From Brevundimonas sp. (GTDB lineage: Bacteria > Pseudomonadota > Alphaproteobacteria > Caulobacterales > Caulobacteraceae), in contig NZ_JACESB010000024.1 in the NCBI RefSeq assembly GCF_013912005.1, forward strand, positions 1 through 38,935: 38,935 nucleotides of DNA, written 5' to 3'. Each line of letters begins with the position of its first letter. Position 1 is the first letter of the stretch. Positions 16,267 to 26,938 of this stretch are shown one piece after another. Both the position numbers and the translations under genes were made by a program. The notes below the pieces were generated by a model, which saw only the letters and a program-made list of their open reading frames with translations, searched no databases and was not told the DNA's origin.

Positions 16267-17345
16267 CACCCGGCGTCCGCCGGCGGGACCGTTTCCGGGA
16301 ACCACCGCCGGCCCATCCAGAGGGCGACCGACACCAGCAGGATCAGCACCGGCACCTCCACCAGCGGGCCGATGACAGCGGCGAAGGCGACCGGCGAGGC
16401 CAGGCCGAACGCCGCGATGGCGACCGCGATGGCCAGCTCGAAATTGTTGGAGGCCGCCGTGAAGGCCAGCGCCGTGGTGCGCGGGTAGTCGGCCTCGATC
16501 AGCTTGCCCATCAGGAAGCTGACGACGAACATGACGAGGAAGTAGATCGTCAGCGGAATGGCGATGCGCAGGGCATCCAGCGGCAGGGCCACGACCTCTC
16601 CACCCTTCAGGCTGAACATGGCCACGATGGTGAAGAGCAGCGCGATCAACGTAATCGGTCCGATGCGCGGCAGGAAACGACGCTCGTACCAACCGGCGCC
16701 CTTGCGGGCGATCAGGCAGCGGCGCGTCAAAAAGCCCGCCACGAACGGAACGCCGAGATAGACGAGCACGGCTCCGGCGATGGTCCAGACGCTGACGTCC
16801 ACCACACTGCCCCGCAGGCCGAACAGCGGCGGCAGAACGGTGAGGAAGAGCCAAGCATAGAGGCTGAAGAACAGGATCTGGAAGATCGAGTTGAAGGCCA
16901 CGAGACCGGCCACATACTGGTTGTCGCCTCGGGCCAACTGGTTCCAGACCAGCACCATGGCGATACAGCGCGCCAAGCCGATCAGGATCACGCCGGTCAT
17001 ATATTCCGGCTGATCGCGCAGGAAGATCGCCGCTAGAGCGAACATCAGCACCGGACCCAGAATCCAGTTCTGGACCAGCGACAGCGCGAGGACCCGCTTG
17101 TCGGCGAACACGCGCGGCAAGGCCTCATAGCGGACCTTGGCCAGCGGCGGGTACATCATCAGGATCAGGCCGATGGCGATCGGGATGTTGGTGGTACCGA
17201 CCGAGAGGCTGTCGACCCAGGCGGGCAGGCCCGGCACCATGGTTCCGAGCAGAACGCCGACGGCCATGGCGGCGAAAATCCACACCGTCAGCCAGCGATC
17301 AAGGAACGACAGGCGGCGTGGCGACCTGGCGGGCGCTTCGGTCAT
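16266..17345 (-). CDS. acr3: ACR3-type arsenite efflux permease
   Basis: 359 residues with ten predicted helices. ACR3 hallmarks are [17 protein letters not shown] with the essential Cys at 127 and [15 protein letters not shown] with the conserved Glu at 303. ACR3 exports arsenite using the proton gradient. The start codon overlaps the arsC stop (ATGA), and its own stop overlaps the GNAT start. It is the efflux step that follows arsenate reduction by ArsC. Confidence 0.97.
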   Translation of the reverse strand: MTEAPARSPRRLSFLDRWLTVWIFAAMAVGVLLGTMVPGLPAWVDSLSVGTTNIPIAIGLILMMYPPLAKVRYEALPRVFADKRVLALSLVQNWILGPVLMFALAAIFLRDQPEYMTGVILIGLARCIAMVLVWNQLARGDNQYVAGLVAFNSIFQILFFSLYAWLFLTVLPPLFGLRGSVVDVSVWTIAGAVLVYLGVPFVAGFLTRRCLIARKGAGWYERRFLPRIGPITLIALLFTIVAMFSLKGGEVVALPLDALRIAIPLTIYFLVMFVVSFLMGKLIEADYPRTTALAFTAASNNFELAIAVAIAAFGLASPVAFAAVIGPLVEVPVLILLVSVALWMGRRWFPETVPPADAG

Positions 17346-17767
17346 CGTCCCACCCGCCGGCCGTCGGCGTCGATGACGACCTCTCCGTCTTCCTTGGTGA
17401 AGGGCTTCAGGTTCTCGACCGGCAGCAGGTCCAGCACGGCCTCCGACGGGCGGCAGAGACGAACCCCCAGGGGACCGACGACGATCGGACGGTTGAGCAG
17501 GATCGGATGGGCCTCGATCGCATCGAGCAGTTGCTCATCCGTCCGGTCGGGGTTCTCGAGACCCAGCTCGGCGAAGGGCGTGCCCTTCTCCCGCAGCAGG
17601 TCACGCAGCGGCGCGCCGGTCCGCCCGGCCAGCCAAGCGACCATGGCGCGCGACGGCGGCGTCTTCAGATACTCGATTACGTGAGGCTCGATCCCGACGT
17701 GCCGGATCAGCTCCAAGGCGTTGCGAGACGTCCCGCACGCGGGGTTGTGATAGATTACGATGTCCAT
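17342..17767 (-). CDS. arsC: Arsenate reductase, glutaredoxin-dependent type
   Basis: 141 residues, the length of plasmid R773 Ars[13 protein letters not shown] places the catalytic Cys at 11. Conserved arginines follow in [16 protein letters not shown] and [16 protein letters not shown], which match the arsenate-binding Arg positions of the family. It reduces arsenate to arsenite using glutathione and glutaredoxin. I chose ATG at 17767; the longer frame would run into arsR. It lies 7 bp after arsR and overlaps acr3. Confidence 0.95.
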   Translation of the reverse strand: MDIVIYHNPACGTSRNALELIRHVGIEPHVIEYLKTPPSRAMVAWLAGRTGAPLRDLLREKGTPFAELGLENPDRTDEQLLDAIEAHPILLNRPIVVGPLGVRLCRPSEAVLDLLPVENLKPFTKEDGEVVIDADGRRVGR

Positions 17768-17774
17768 GGCGTCC

Positions 17775-18110
17775 TCACGAGCAACAGGGCGCGAGGTCTG
17801 CCAACAGCGGCTCGCACAGGTCCGCCCTGCCCCCACAGCAGTCCTTGAGCAGGAACAGGACCAGGTCGCGAAGCCGGTCCAGGTCGGCCCGATAGATGAT
17901 CGACCGGCTGCGACGTTCCGACTGGATCAGCCCCGCCCGGCTTAGGACGGCCAGATGGGACGAAAGCGTGTTGGCCGGGATGGCGAGGTGATTGGAGATG
18001 TCACCGGCCGGCAGGCCCTCCGGTTCGTGACGGACCAGGAGACGAAACGCCTCCAACCGGGTCGACTGCGCCAGGGCAGCGAGAGCGAGAATCGAGGCTT
18101 CGGCTTCCAT
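17775..18110 (-). CDS. arsR: ArsR/SmtB repressor with C-terminal Cys sensor
   Basis: 111 residues. Winged helix: LAQSTRLEAFRLLVRH then NTLSSHLAVLSRAGLI (recognition helix about 48-62) and the wing RRSRSIIYRAD. The classic ELCVCDL sensor is absent; instead C91-C92-x5-C98 lies in the C-terminal helix, the same spacing as C95/C96/C102 of Acidithiobacillus ferrooxidans ArsR, plus a terminal CC at 109-110. It should leave its operator on binding arsenite. First gene of arsR-arsC-acr3-GNAT-arsH. Confidence 0.95.
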   Translation of the reverse strand: MEAEASILALAALAQSTRLEAFRLLVRHEPEGLPAGDISNHLAIPANTLSSHLAVLSRAGLIQSERRSRSIIYRADLDRLRDLVLFLLKDCCGGRADLCEPLLADLAPCCS

Positions 18111-18144
18111 AGTTCCGCATTAGTCGAAATATGGAAGTATTCAA
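18104..18144 (-). promoter_or_regulatory. ars operon promoter and possible ArsR operator
   Basis: On the minus strand -35 TTGAAT (18144-18139), a 16-bp spacer and -10 TAATGC (18122-18117) precede the arsR ATG (18110) by 6 nt, so a leaderless arsR transcript is predicted. Inverted arms CTTCCAT and ATGGAAG (18131-18137 with 18104-18110, 20 bp apart) flank the -10 and overlap the start codon; an ArsR site could lie here. The promoter is plausible; the operator is less certain. Confidence 0.5.
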
Positions 18145-18245
18145 GCCGCTGACGCCAGGGGATGCGCAAGCCTACGGTGGAGAGGATACGGCTAGGCCTG
18201 TCGCAATCTTTCGGGTTCGATTCTCCCAGCAAAGCGGAGATTTCG

Positions 18246-18539
18246 ATGGCCCAGGCCAGCCCACCCCTACGCCGCACGATCAAGAAACCTGAACTGCACC
18301 AGATGGTGCCGCTCGCCGACAGCACCATCTGGGAGATGGAGCGCCGGGGCGAGTTTCCGAAGCGGTTCCTTCTGACGCCCCGCTGCGTGGTCTGGGACCT
18401 GGCCGAGGTCGAGGCGTGGCTCGAGCGGCGCCGCAACCAGCCGATCCGCCGCGCCCCGCCGCCCGATGTCCGCCGACGCGTCAGCCGACCCGTCAGAACT
18501 TTGGATCGAAGCGAGGTCCCTCTCCCTCCGGCACACTGA
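18246..18539 (+). CDS. AlpA-family DNA-binding protein, probable excisionase or integrase regulator
   Basis: 97 residues from ATG at 18246, preceded by GCGGAGA. The winged-helix AlpA pattern is clear: IKKPELHQMVPLADSTIWEM (helix-turn-helix, about residues 11-31), then RRGEFPKRFLLTPRCVVWDLAEVEAWL, followed by an Arg/Pro-rich tail. AlpA proteins of P4-like elements control integrase expression or excision. It converges on the integrase gene, and the last 47 bp of the two coding regions overlap tail to tail. This pairing strongly supports a P4-type integration module. Confidence 0.85.
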   Translation: MAQASPPLRRTIKKPELHQMVPLADSTIWEMERRGEFPKRFLLTPRCVVWDLAEVEAWLERRRNQPIRRAPPPDVRRRVSRPVRTLDRSEVPLPPAH

Positions 18540-19746
18540 GCACCGGCGTGAACGTCCGCCCGGCCTCCCAGGCCTCGACCGCGTCCGACCACTGCTGCGC
18601 CATATGCCGTCGCTGCATCTCGAACTCCGCCTTGTTGTAGACCCCGCGCGACGACCGCTCCTCGTGAGCCAAGCCCTTTTCGATCCAGTCCGAGTTGAAC
18701 CCCATCTCGTGCAACAGGGTCGAAGCCGTCCGTCGCAGGTCGTGCACGGTGAACGGCTCCAAAGGCAGTCCCCGCTTCTTCGCCAGCGCGGCGATGGCGG
18801 AGGTCACGCGATTGAAGGTCGCCCGCGACATCGGCGCGTCCGCGTCGTAGCGCGACGGCAGGATGTATTTGGAGTTCCCCGCGCAGGTCTTCAGGGCGAT
18901 CAGGATGTCGAGCATCTGGGTCGACAGATAGACGTTGTGGGGCCGGGAGCGCTTCATCCGCGCCGCCGGGATCGACCAGACGGCGTTCTCGAAATCCACT
19001 TCTGGCCAGACGCCATCCTGCAGTTCGCTCTTTCGCACCATGCTGAGCAGGATGAACTTCAGCCCGAGCCGGATGGTCGGCAGGGTCGCCACCTCTCCGA
19101 GAAGCCCCAGCATGATGCGGATCTCGCTCGGCGACAGGCTGCGGTCTCGCGGCCGGAAGGTCGCGATCGACGCCGGCCCGACGCCGTCGGCCGGATTGTC
19201 GATCTTCTCGCCGTGCAGAATCGCCCAGGCGTAGATCTGTTTGACGATGTCGCGCACATGGATCGCCGTCGCCGGCGCGCCGCGGTCCACGATGGTCTTG
19301 CAGTGCGCCCGGATGTCGTCGGGAGTGATCTCGCTAAGCAGGCGGTTTCGCCACTGCGGCAGCACCTCGCGATTGAAGATCGACCGGCGCATGTTCCGTG
19401 TGCTGTCCGCCATCGGTGCGGTGTCCATCCAACGCTGGGCGACATGCTCGAAGCTGCGCGCCTCTTTCAGACGACGCTTGGCGCGCTGCTTCTCCAGGGC
19501 GGGCGACACGCCGTCCGCGATGGTCCGCTTGATCTCGAACAGACGTTCCCGCGCCTGCGAGAGGCTCAGACCGCCCCGTCCGTAGCGCCCCAGGGTGAGC
19601 GTCTCTCGCCGACCGTTGAAGCGATAGTCGTAGCGGAACGAGATCGCTCCCCCGGGCGAGATGTAGGCGTACAAGCCGTCCCTGTCGGTACTCTTGTAAG
19701 GCTTTGATTTAGGCTTCAAATTCTTCAGAGCGGCATCGGTAAGCAC
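18493..19746 (-). CDS. int: P4-type tyrosine site-specific integrase
   Basis: 417 residues. I chose GTG at 19746 because AGGAGG lies 7 nt upstream and the product then begins with the P4-integrase pattern (M)LTDAALKNLKPKSKPYK; an in-frame GTG at 19764 has no ribosome site. An arm-binding DUF4102 domain (about 1-85) and a core-binding domain precede the catalytic domain. Catalytic residues are visible: Arg in SMVRKSEL, HDLRR, LAHEE and the nucleophile Tyr in GVYNKAEF. It integrates the element into a chromosomal site. It lies directly beside guaA, whose 3' end is the likely target. Confidence 0.95.
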   Translation of the reverse strand: MLTDAALKNLKPKSKPYKSTDRDGLYAYISPGGAISFRYDYRFNGRRETLTLGRYGRGGLSLSQARERLFEIKRTIADGVSPALEKQRAKRRLKEARSFEHVAQRWMDTAPMADSTRNMRRSIFNREVLPQWRNRLLSEITPDDIRAHCKTIVDRGAPATAIHVRDIVKQIYAWAILHGEKIDNPADGVGPASIATFRPRDRSLSPSEIRIMLGLLGEVATLPTIRLGLKFILLSMVRKSELQDGVWPEVDFENAVWSIPAARMKRSRPHNVYLSTQMLDILIALKTCAGNSKYILPSRYDADAPMSRATFNRVTSAIAALAKKRGLPLEPFTVHDLRRTASTLLHEMGFNSDWIEKGLAHEERSSRGVYNKAEFEMQRRHMAQQWSDAVEAWEAGRTFTPVLSVPEGEGPRFDPKF

Positions 19747-19834
19747 GGTAAAACCTCCTCGCACCGGACAGGCCCGGAAATCGGCGGTTCGAGGTCGATA
19801 TTTTCTCGCCTTTTCAGCGTCTTGCTTGAAAAGA

Positions 19835-19908
19835 ATACCGTCAACGGCTCGCCGTGGCCCAGACGGTATGAGCCGGAATCCATGGGAGCAACGGAGCGCG
19901 ATACCGTC
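19835..19908. repeat. Three copies of ATACCGTC upstream of the integrase
   Basis: ATACCGTC occurs at 19835-19842 and 19901-19908 (both extended to ATACCGTCA), and inverted at 19862-19869. The three copies lie within 74 bp between integrase and guaA. They are candidate arm-type sites for the integrase N-terminal domain or sites for the AlpA protein. The inference rests on position and repetition only. Confidence 0.4.
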
Positions 19909-19926
19909 AGACAGGTCGGCATCACG

Positions 19927-19959
19927 AAAAAAAGACCCTCCGAAAGGCTCCGAAGGGTC
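19927..19959 (-). terminator. Rho-independent terminator downstream of guaA
   Basis: On the minus strand the hairpin GACCCT...AGGGTC (19959-19934), with further inner pairing to about 10 bp, is followed directly by seven T (19933-19927). It lies 77 bp after the guaA stop and before the integrase promoter region, so it separates chromosomal transcription from the element. Confidence 0.85.
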
Positions 19960-20029
19960 TCGACAGAATTCACTTTCGCGTCAGCAACTTACAGCCCATT
20001 TCGGAAGCGTTCTCGAAAGCTCCCGAAAG

Positions 20030-20060
20030 GCCCGAATTATTCCCACTCGATCGTGCCGGG
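20030..20060. other. Probable element attachment region at the guaA 3' end
   Basis: The integrase gene is the last element gene and guaA the first core gene; the final guaA codons (IEWE, stop) lie here. The 3' end of guaA is a known insertion site for genomic islands, in which recombination rebuilds the gene end. The second att copy is not in this window, because element genes continue to the left edge, so the exact core cannot be defined. Confidence 0.5.
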
Positions 20061-21599
20061 CGGCTTGGAGGTGACGTCGTAGACGACGCGGTTGACCCCG
20101 CGCACCTCGTTGATGATCCGCGTCGCCGTCCGGCCCAGCATCTCCCACGGGAAGGGGAAGAAGTCGGCGGTCATGCCGTCGGTCGAGGTGACGGCGCGCA
20201 GGGCCAGCACCTTCTCGTAGGTGCGCGCGTCGCCCATCACGCCGACGGTCTTCACCGGCAGCAGCACGGCGAAGGCCTGCCAGATCTGGTCGTACAGACC
20301 GGCATTCCTGATTTCTTCCAGATAGATGGCGTCCGCTTCCTGAAGCGTTGCGACAGCTTCCGGCGTGATCTCGCCCGGGATGCGGATGGCCAGACCCGGC
20401 CCCGGGAAGGGATGGCGGCCGACGAAGGCGTCGGTCAGGCCCAACTCGCGGCCCAGCGCCCGCACCTCGTCCTTGAACAGCTCGCGCAGCGGCTCGACCA
20501 GCTTGAGCTTCATGAAGTCCGGCAGGCCGCCGACATTGTGGTGGCTCTTGATCACCGCCGAAGGGCCGCCGGTGGCCGAAACGCTCTCGATCACGTCGGG
20601 ATAGAGGGTGCCTTGGGCAAGGAACTCCGCCCCCTCGATCTTCGCCGCCTCGCGGTCGAACACCTCGACGAACAGCCGGCCGATGGTCTTGCGCTTGGTC
20701 TCCGGGTCGCTGACGCCCGCCAGCGCGCCAAGGAATTCCCCTGACGCATCAACATGCACCAGCGGAATGTTGTAGTGTTCGCGGAAGAGCGTCGTGACCT
20801 GTTTCGCCTCGTCCTTGCGCAGCAGGCCGGTATCGACGAACACGCAGGTCAGCTGGTCGCCGATCGCCTCGTGGATCAGCACCGCCGCGACCGAGCTGTC
20901 GACTCCGCCCGACAGGCCGCAGATCACCTTCGCCGACCCGACCTGCTCGCGGATCCGGGCGATCTGCTCGTCCCTGTAGGCGGCCATGGTCCAGTCGCCC
21001 TTCAGCCCGGCCACGCCGAACAGGAAGTTGCGGTAGATCTCGGCCCCGCGCGGGGTGTGGTGCACCTCGGGGTGGAACTGGACGGCGTAGATGCGCCGCG
21101 CCTCGTCGGCGATGGCCGCGAACGGCGCCCCGGCCGAGGTGGCGACGACCTTGAAGCCCTCGGGAATGGCGACGACCCGGTCGCCGTGGCTCATCCACAC
21201 CGGCTCGCGGTGGTCCACCGCCCCGACGCCGGCGAACAGCGGCGTCTCCTCGGTGATCACGATCTCCGCCCGCCCGAATTCGCGGTGATGGCCGCCCTCG
21301 ACCTTGCCGCCGAGCACGTCGCAGAGCAGCTGCTGTCCGTAGCAGATGGCCAGCATGGGCAGGCCGAGGTCGAACAGCTTGCGGCCGATGCGCGGGCTGT
21401 CCGGCTCCAGCACGCTGGCCGGCCCGCCCGACAGGATGATGGCCTGCGGCTTCAGCTCGTCGACCACCGCCTCGGCCTTGTCGAAGGGATGGATCTCGCA
21501 ATAGACGCTCGCCTCGCGCAGCCGCCGGGCGATCAGCTGGGTCACCTGGCTGCCGAAGTCGACGATCAGGACTTTCTCGTGGTCGGCGGGCGTGCTCAT
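20037..21599 (-). CDS. guaA: GMP synthase (glutamine-hydrolysing)
   Basis: 520 residues. The class I amidotransferase domain has LAICYGQQ with nucleophile C86 and the H176/E178 pair in VQFHPEVHH. The PP-loop ATPase motif is SGGVDSS (230-236), followed by the C-terminal dimerisation domain ending [11 protein letters not shown]. It converts XMP to GMP with ATP and glutamine. It is the last gene of guaB-MAPEG-rsmB-phosphorylase-guaA; its ATG overlaps the preceding stop (ATGA). Its intact 3' end is the presumed insertion site of the mobile element. Confidence 0.98.
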   Translation of the reverse strand: MSTPADHEKVLIVDFGSQVTQLIARRLREASVYCEIHPFDKAEAVVDELKPQAIILSGGPASVLEPDSPRIGRKLFDLGLPMLAICYGQQLLCDVLGGKVEGGHHREFGRAEIVITEETPLFAGVGAVDHREPVWMSHGDRVVAIPEGFKVVATSAGAPFAAIADEARRIYAVQFHPEVHHTPRGAEIYRNFLFGVAGLKGDWTMAAYRDEQIARIREQVGSAKVICGLSGGVDSSVAAVLIHEAIGDQLTCVFVDTGLLRKDEAKQVTTLFREHYNIPLVHVDASGEFLGALAGVSDPETKRKTIGRLFVEVFDREAAKIEGAEFLAQGTLYPDVIESVSATGGPSAVIKSHHNVGGLPDFMKLKLVEPLRELFKDEVRALGRELGLTDAFVGRHPFPGPGLAIRIPGEITPEAVATLQEADAIYLEEIRNAGLYDQIWQAFAVLLPVKTVGVMGDARTYEKVLALRAVTSTDGMTADFFPFPWEMLGRTATRIINEVRGVNRVVYDVTSKPPGTIEWE

Positions 21600-22297
21600 G
21601 GCAAGGTCGGTTCCAGGTGAGGGGCGGATTGGGCCGGGTCTTGGCCGCCCGGTCCGGCGAGTTCAAGGGCGGCGGGGCCGCGAGCGTCCAGAACGGCGGA
21701 CAGCCGGTCCAGCGCGTCGGCCAGATTTTCGTCGACAAGGTGCAGCGTCGAGGTCCAGTCCTCGAGCGCCCTGAGCTCGGCGCGACCATCCGAGACGCCG
21801 CGCAGCGCCACCAGCGGCACGCCAAAGGTGCGGGCCGCGCGGACCAGGGCCCAGGTCTCCATGTCCACCATCTCGGCGTCGATGGCGTCGTAAGCGGCGC
21901 CCGAGACGACATTCGCCCCCGTGGACAGCCGGGCGGCGGGCAGGTCCGGAACAGGGCACGGCAGGGGCAGAACGGCCGGTTCGTCCAGCAACGGCGTCAC
22001 GCCTTTCGCGAAGCCGAGCGGGCTGGCGTCCATGTCGCGATAGCTGACCGAGAGGGCCTGGTAGACGGCGGCGTGCTCCAGCTGTCTCGAGCCGCACGAT
22101 CCGAGCGAGACGATCACATCCGGCAGGCCGTCGACGCCCTCCAGCCGGCTCAACGCCCGCGACAGGACGATCGCCGCCTCGACCGGTCCGACGCCGGTCG
22201 TCAGCGGGTCGATGCGGGCGCGCAGATGGCGGCCGTACTCGACCGCAGTCGCCATCACCGGCAGGACGGCGACGGCGCCGTATCGCTCCAGCCTCAT
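21596..22297 (-). CDS. MTA/SAH nucleosidase or purine phosphorylase-like protein (PNP_UDP family)
   Basis: 233 residues from ATG at 22297, overlapping the rsmB stop (ATGA). Family features are VSLGSCGS (about 63-70, the phosphate/ribose-binding glycine turn), the substrate-binding VDMETWAL (144-151) and the catalytic-type Asp in RGVSDGR (168-172). The C-terminal 25 residues are Pro/Gly-rich and look unstructured. Relatives cleave methylthioadenosine, S-adenosylhomocysteine or other nucleosides. The substrate is not determined here. The place between rsmB (an AdoMet enzyme) and guaA fits either SAH recycling or purine salvage. Confidence 0.75.
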   Translation of the reverse strand: MRLERYGAVAVLPVMATAVEYGRHLRARIDPLTTGVGPVEAAIVLSRALSRLEGVDGLPDVIVSLGSCGSRQLEHAAVYQALSVSYRDMDASPLGFAKGVTPLLDEPAVLPLPCPVPDLPAARLSTGANVVSGAAYDAIDAEMVDMETWALVRAARTFGVPLVALRGVSDGRAELRALEDWTSTLHLVDENLADALDRLSAVLDARGPAALELAGPGGQDPAQSAPHLEPTLP

Positions 22298-23598
22298 CCG
22301 GTCCGCTCGAAGAGCGCGGCGAAGAAGCCGTCGGTGTGCGTGGAGGCGGGAGACAGGCGCAGGCGGTGGCCATCGGCCAGGGCGGCCAGCCGCTCGCGGG
22401 CGGCGTCGGTCAGGCGCGGGCTGGCGAGGGCGTCGGCGACCGGGACCGGCCGGAACGACGGGTGGGCCGCCTCGAAGGCGGCCGTCGAGGCCTCGTTTTC
22501 GCGGCTCAGCATGGAGCAGGTGACGTAGACCAGCCGGCCGCCGGGCCTCACCAGCAGGGCCGCCTGCTGCAGGATCCGGACCTGCAGGGCGTGCAGCCGT
22601 TCGACCTCCTCGGGCGTCAGCCGCCACGCGTCCTCGGGCCGCCGCCGCCAGGTGCCGGCGCCGCTGCACGGCGCGTCGACGAAGACCAGGTCGGCCTGAC
22701 CGTTCAGGTCCTCGGCCCCGCCGCCGTTCTGGCCCAGCAGGCGCAGCTCGGCCTCCACGCCGGCCCGCTCCAGCCGGGGACGGATGTTGTCGAGCCGCTT
22801 CTGGACCACGTCGCAGGCGACCAGCCGCCCCTGCCCTTCCAGCGTCTGCGCCAGCGCCAGGGTCTTGCCGCCGCCGCCGGCGCAGTAGTCGACCACGGTC
22901 ATGCCCGGCGCGGCCCCGGCGAGCCAGGAGACGATCTGGCTACCCTCGTCCTGGATCTCGAACCGTCCGGCCTTGAAGCCTTCCAGGGCCTGGATGTTCG
23001 GCGGCGGCTCGGACGGAAGGCGCAGGCCGACGGCCGAGAACGGCGTCCGCTCCGGCGCCAGCCCCGCCTCGCGCAGCTCGGCCTCGACCGCGTCCACGGT
23101 CGCCACGGCGGTGTTGACCCGCAGGTCGATCGGCGCGCGCGGCGCCATCAGGGCGCGCGCCTCTTCGCCCCAGCCGTCGCCGAAGGTCGCCTTGAAGTCC
23201 TCCACCGCCAGTTCCGGCAGGCCCGAGGCGACCCAGCCCGGCAACTCGCCCTCGCCGGCGGCGGTCAGGCGGCTGCGCTCCTGCTTCGACAGCGGCCGCG
23301 GGCCGTAGCCCTCGCCCGCGTGCAGGGCCTCGATCTCCTCCAGCGGCAGGCCGTCGATCAGGCTGAGGGAGGCGATGACCAGCGCCCGGCCGTCCTCTCG
23401 GCCGCCCATGGCCCACGACAGCCGGCCGCGGGCGCGCAGCACCTTGTAGACCCGGTCGGCCACGGCGCGCCGGTCCTTGGAGCCGGCGTAGCGGTTCTGC
23501 TGGCCCCACGCCTTGAGCACGGCCTCGGCCGGCTGGCGGCCCTGGGCGATTGAGTCCAGCACGGAGGCGGCGGCGGCGAGGCGGGCGGCGGGGGTCAA
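22294..23598 (-). CDS. rsmB: 16S rRNA m5C967 methyltransferase RsmB-like
   Basis: 434 residues from TTG at 23598, chosen because the frame upstream lies inside the MAPEG gene and the protein then begins LTPAARLAAAASVLDSI, the NusB-like domain (about 1-130). The AdoMet-binding core has VVDYCAGGGGKTLALA. The two catalytic Cys motifs are VDAPCSGAGTWRR and VTCSMLSRENE. It methylates a cytosine of 16S rRNA. Start 10 nt after the MAPEG stop. The specific position (967) is by homology only; other NOL1/NOP2/Sun paralogues are possible. Confidence 0.88.
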   Translation of the reverse strand: MTPAARLAAAASVLDSIAQGRQPAEAVLKAWGQQNRYAGSKDRRAVADRVYKVLRARGRLSWAMGGREDGRALVIASLSLIDGLPLEEIEALHAGEGYGPRPLSKQERSRLTAAGEGELPGWVASGLPELAVEDFKATFGDGWGEEARALMAPRAPIDLRVNTAVATVDAVEAELREAGLAPERTPFSAVGLRLPSEPPPNIQALEGFKAGRFEIQDEGSQIVSWLAGAAPGMTVVDYCAGGGGKTLALAQTLEGQGRLVACDVVQKRLDNIRPRLERAGVEAELRLLGQNGGGAEDLNGQADLVFVDAPCSGAGTWRRRPEDAWRLTPEEVERLHALQVRILQQAALLVRPGGRLVYVTCSMLSRENEASTAAFEAAHPSFRPVPVADALASPRLTDAARERLAALADGHRLRLSPASTHTDGFFAALFERTG

Positions 23599-23608
23599 AT
23601 CGGAACTT

Positions 23609-24007
23609 TCAGGCGAACAGGGCGGCGATGACCATGACCAGCCCGGCGGCGGCGACGAGCCAGACCAGCGAGCGAACATAGGCCACGCCAAGGGCGTAGA
23701 GCGGCAGGTAGACCAGCCGCGCGGCGAAGTAGAGGCCGGCCCCCCAGAGCGTCAGGGCGCCGGTCTTGCCGGCGATCTCGGCCATGATCACCGCGGCGGC
23801 GAACAGCGGCAGGGTCTCGAACAGGTTGGCCTGGGCCCGCATCAACCGCCCCGCCAGCCTGCCCGGCGGCGGCGTCGCCTCGTCGCGCGGCCCGGCGTTC
23901 CACTTCGCCCCCAGCTCGGCGGTGCGCGCCATGCCGGCGGCCCCTATCTGCACGAGGGCGAGGATCAGGGTCAAAGCCAGGAAGGTGAATTCCGGCGTCA
24001 TCTCCAT
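23609..24007 (-). CDS. MAPEG-family membrane protein
   Basis: 132 residues from ATG at 24007, preceded by AGGG. Four hydrophobic helices with the family segment RLMRAQANLFETLPLFAA (about 55-72), the glutathione-binding loop of MAPEG proteins, and a C-terminal ARLVYLPLYALGVAYVRSLVW. Bacterial members are mostly uncharacterised and are relatives of microsomal glutathione transferases. It follows guaB by 17 bp and precedes rsmB by 10 bp, so it is co-transcribed with GMP synthesis genes with no obvious functional link. Confidence 0.88.
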   Translation of the reverse strand: MEMTPEFTFLALTLILALVQIGAAGMARTAELGAKWNAGPRDEATPPPGRLAGRLMRAQANLFETLPLFAAAVIMAEIAGKTGALTLWGAGLYFAARLVYLPLYALGVAYVRSLVWLVAAAGLVMVIAALFA

Positions 24008-24024
24008 GGCTTGCCCTATCTTTC

Positions 24025-26161
<2,137 letters not shown>

Positions 26162-26164
26162 GAC

Positions 26165-26875
26165 CTACTTCTTCCCCGTCGCCACCAGATAGACCTCCGA
26201 CGAGCCCTTGCGGCTGGCCTTCGGCTTGATCGGCCGCACGTCCTCGAACTCGGCCCGCAGCCGGGCCAGCACCTCGCCGGCGTCGCTGCCCTGGAAGCTC
26301 TTGGTGACGAAGGCGCCCCCCGGCTTCAGGTTGCGGATGGCGAAGTCGGCGGCGATCTCGATCAGGGCGATGATCTTCAGGTGATCGGTCTGGCGGTGGC
26401 CGATGGTGTTGTGGGCCATGTCCGACAGCACCAGATCGGGCGGCCCGCCCAGCGCCTCCAGCAGCTGCCGGTCCACCCCCGGATCGGTGAAGTCCGCCTG
26501 GATCAGGGTGGCGCCGGGGATCGGCTCGATCATCAGCAGGTCGACCCCGACCACCGCCGCCGCGCCGCGGTCCAGCGCCACCTGCACCCAGCCGCCGGGG
26601 GCCGCGCCGAGATCGACCACCCGCGAGCCGCGCCGGATCAGATGGAGCCGGTCGTCGATCTCCATCAGCTTGAAGGCGGCGCGGCTGCGCCAGCCCTCGG
26701 CCCGGGCGCGCTCCGACCATTCGTCGGCCAGCTGCCGCTTGATCCACTGCTGGCTCGACATCGACTTCTTTTCGGCCGTGCGGATTTTCTGGCCCATGCC
26801 GCGGCCGGCCGCCGTTCCCCCCGAAGGGGGACGCACCATGCGGCGGCGTTCGACCGGCTTATCGTCCTCGCTCAT
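26165..26875 (-). CDS. rlmE: 23S rRNA 2'-O-ribose methyltransferase RlmE (FtsJ)
   Basis: 236 residues from ATG at 26875. A basic N-terminal extension of about 40 residues precedes the core, which begins SSQQWIKRQLADEW. The AdoMet motif is VVDLGAAPGGW (about 91-101). The catalytic K-D-K-E set is readable in FKLMEID, SDMAHNTIGHRQTDHLK, VTKSFQG and SSEVYLVATG. It methylates U2552 of 23S rRNA. Divergent from the cyclophilin gene; short inverted CATAGCC/GGCTATG boxes at 26884-26912 probably contain the two -10 elements. Confidence 0.95.
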   Translation of the reverse strand: MSEDDKPVERRRMVRPPSGGTAAGRGMGQKIRTAEKKSMSSQQWIKRQLADEWSERARAEGWRSRAAFKLMEIDDRLHLIRRGSRVVDLGAAPGGWVQVALDRGAAAVVGVDLLMIEPIPGATLIQADFTDPGVDRQLLEALGGPPDLVLSDMAHNTIGHRQTDHLKIIALIEIAADFAIRNLKPGGAFVTKSFQGSDAGEVLARLRAEFEDVRPIKPKASRKGSSEVYLVATGKK

Positions 26876-26938
26876 GCATCCCACATAGCCGTCACCGGGT
26901 TTGCGGGCTATGACCCCCGCGAAACGAAAGGAGCCGAC

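Noticed and set aside
18195-18240. tRNA-like 3' end (GGGTTCGATTCTCCC) upstream of alpA, as a possible att relic
   Set aside because: The T-arm stem does not pair properly and no acceptor or anticodon arm is found; resemblance is limited to the GGTTCGATTC loop.
1-20036. Insertion sequences, transposases, CRISPR arrays or rRNA genes in the mobile region
   Set aside because: None seen: no transposase motifs, no regularly spaced repeats and no rRNA-like sequence in either strand.
26817-26830. CCCCC/GGGGG hairpin with a UUCG-type loop inside the rlmE 5' region
   Set aside because: Short, inside a Pro/Gly-rich coding segment (PPSGG), and no second copy was found; probably codon composition.
26884-26912. 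CATAGCC/GGCTATG inverted repeat between rlmE and the cyclophilin gene as an operator
   Set aside because: Each arm can be explained as part of a -10 element for one of the two divergent genes; no regulator is suggested.
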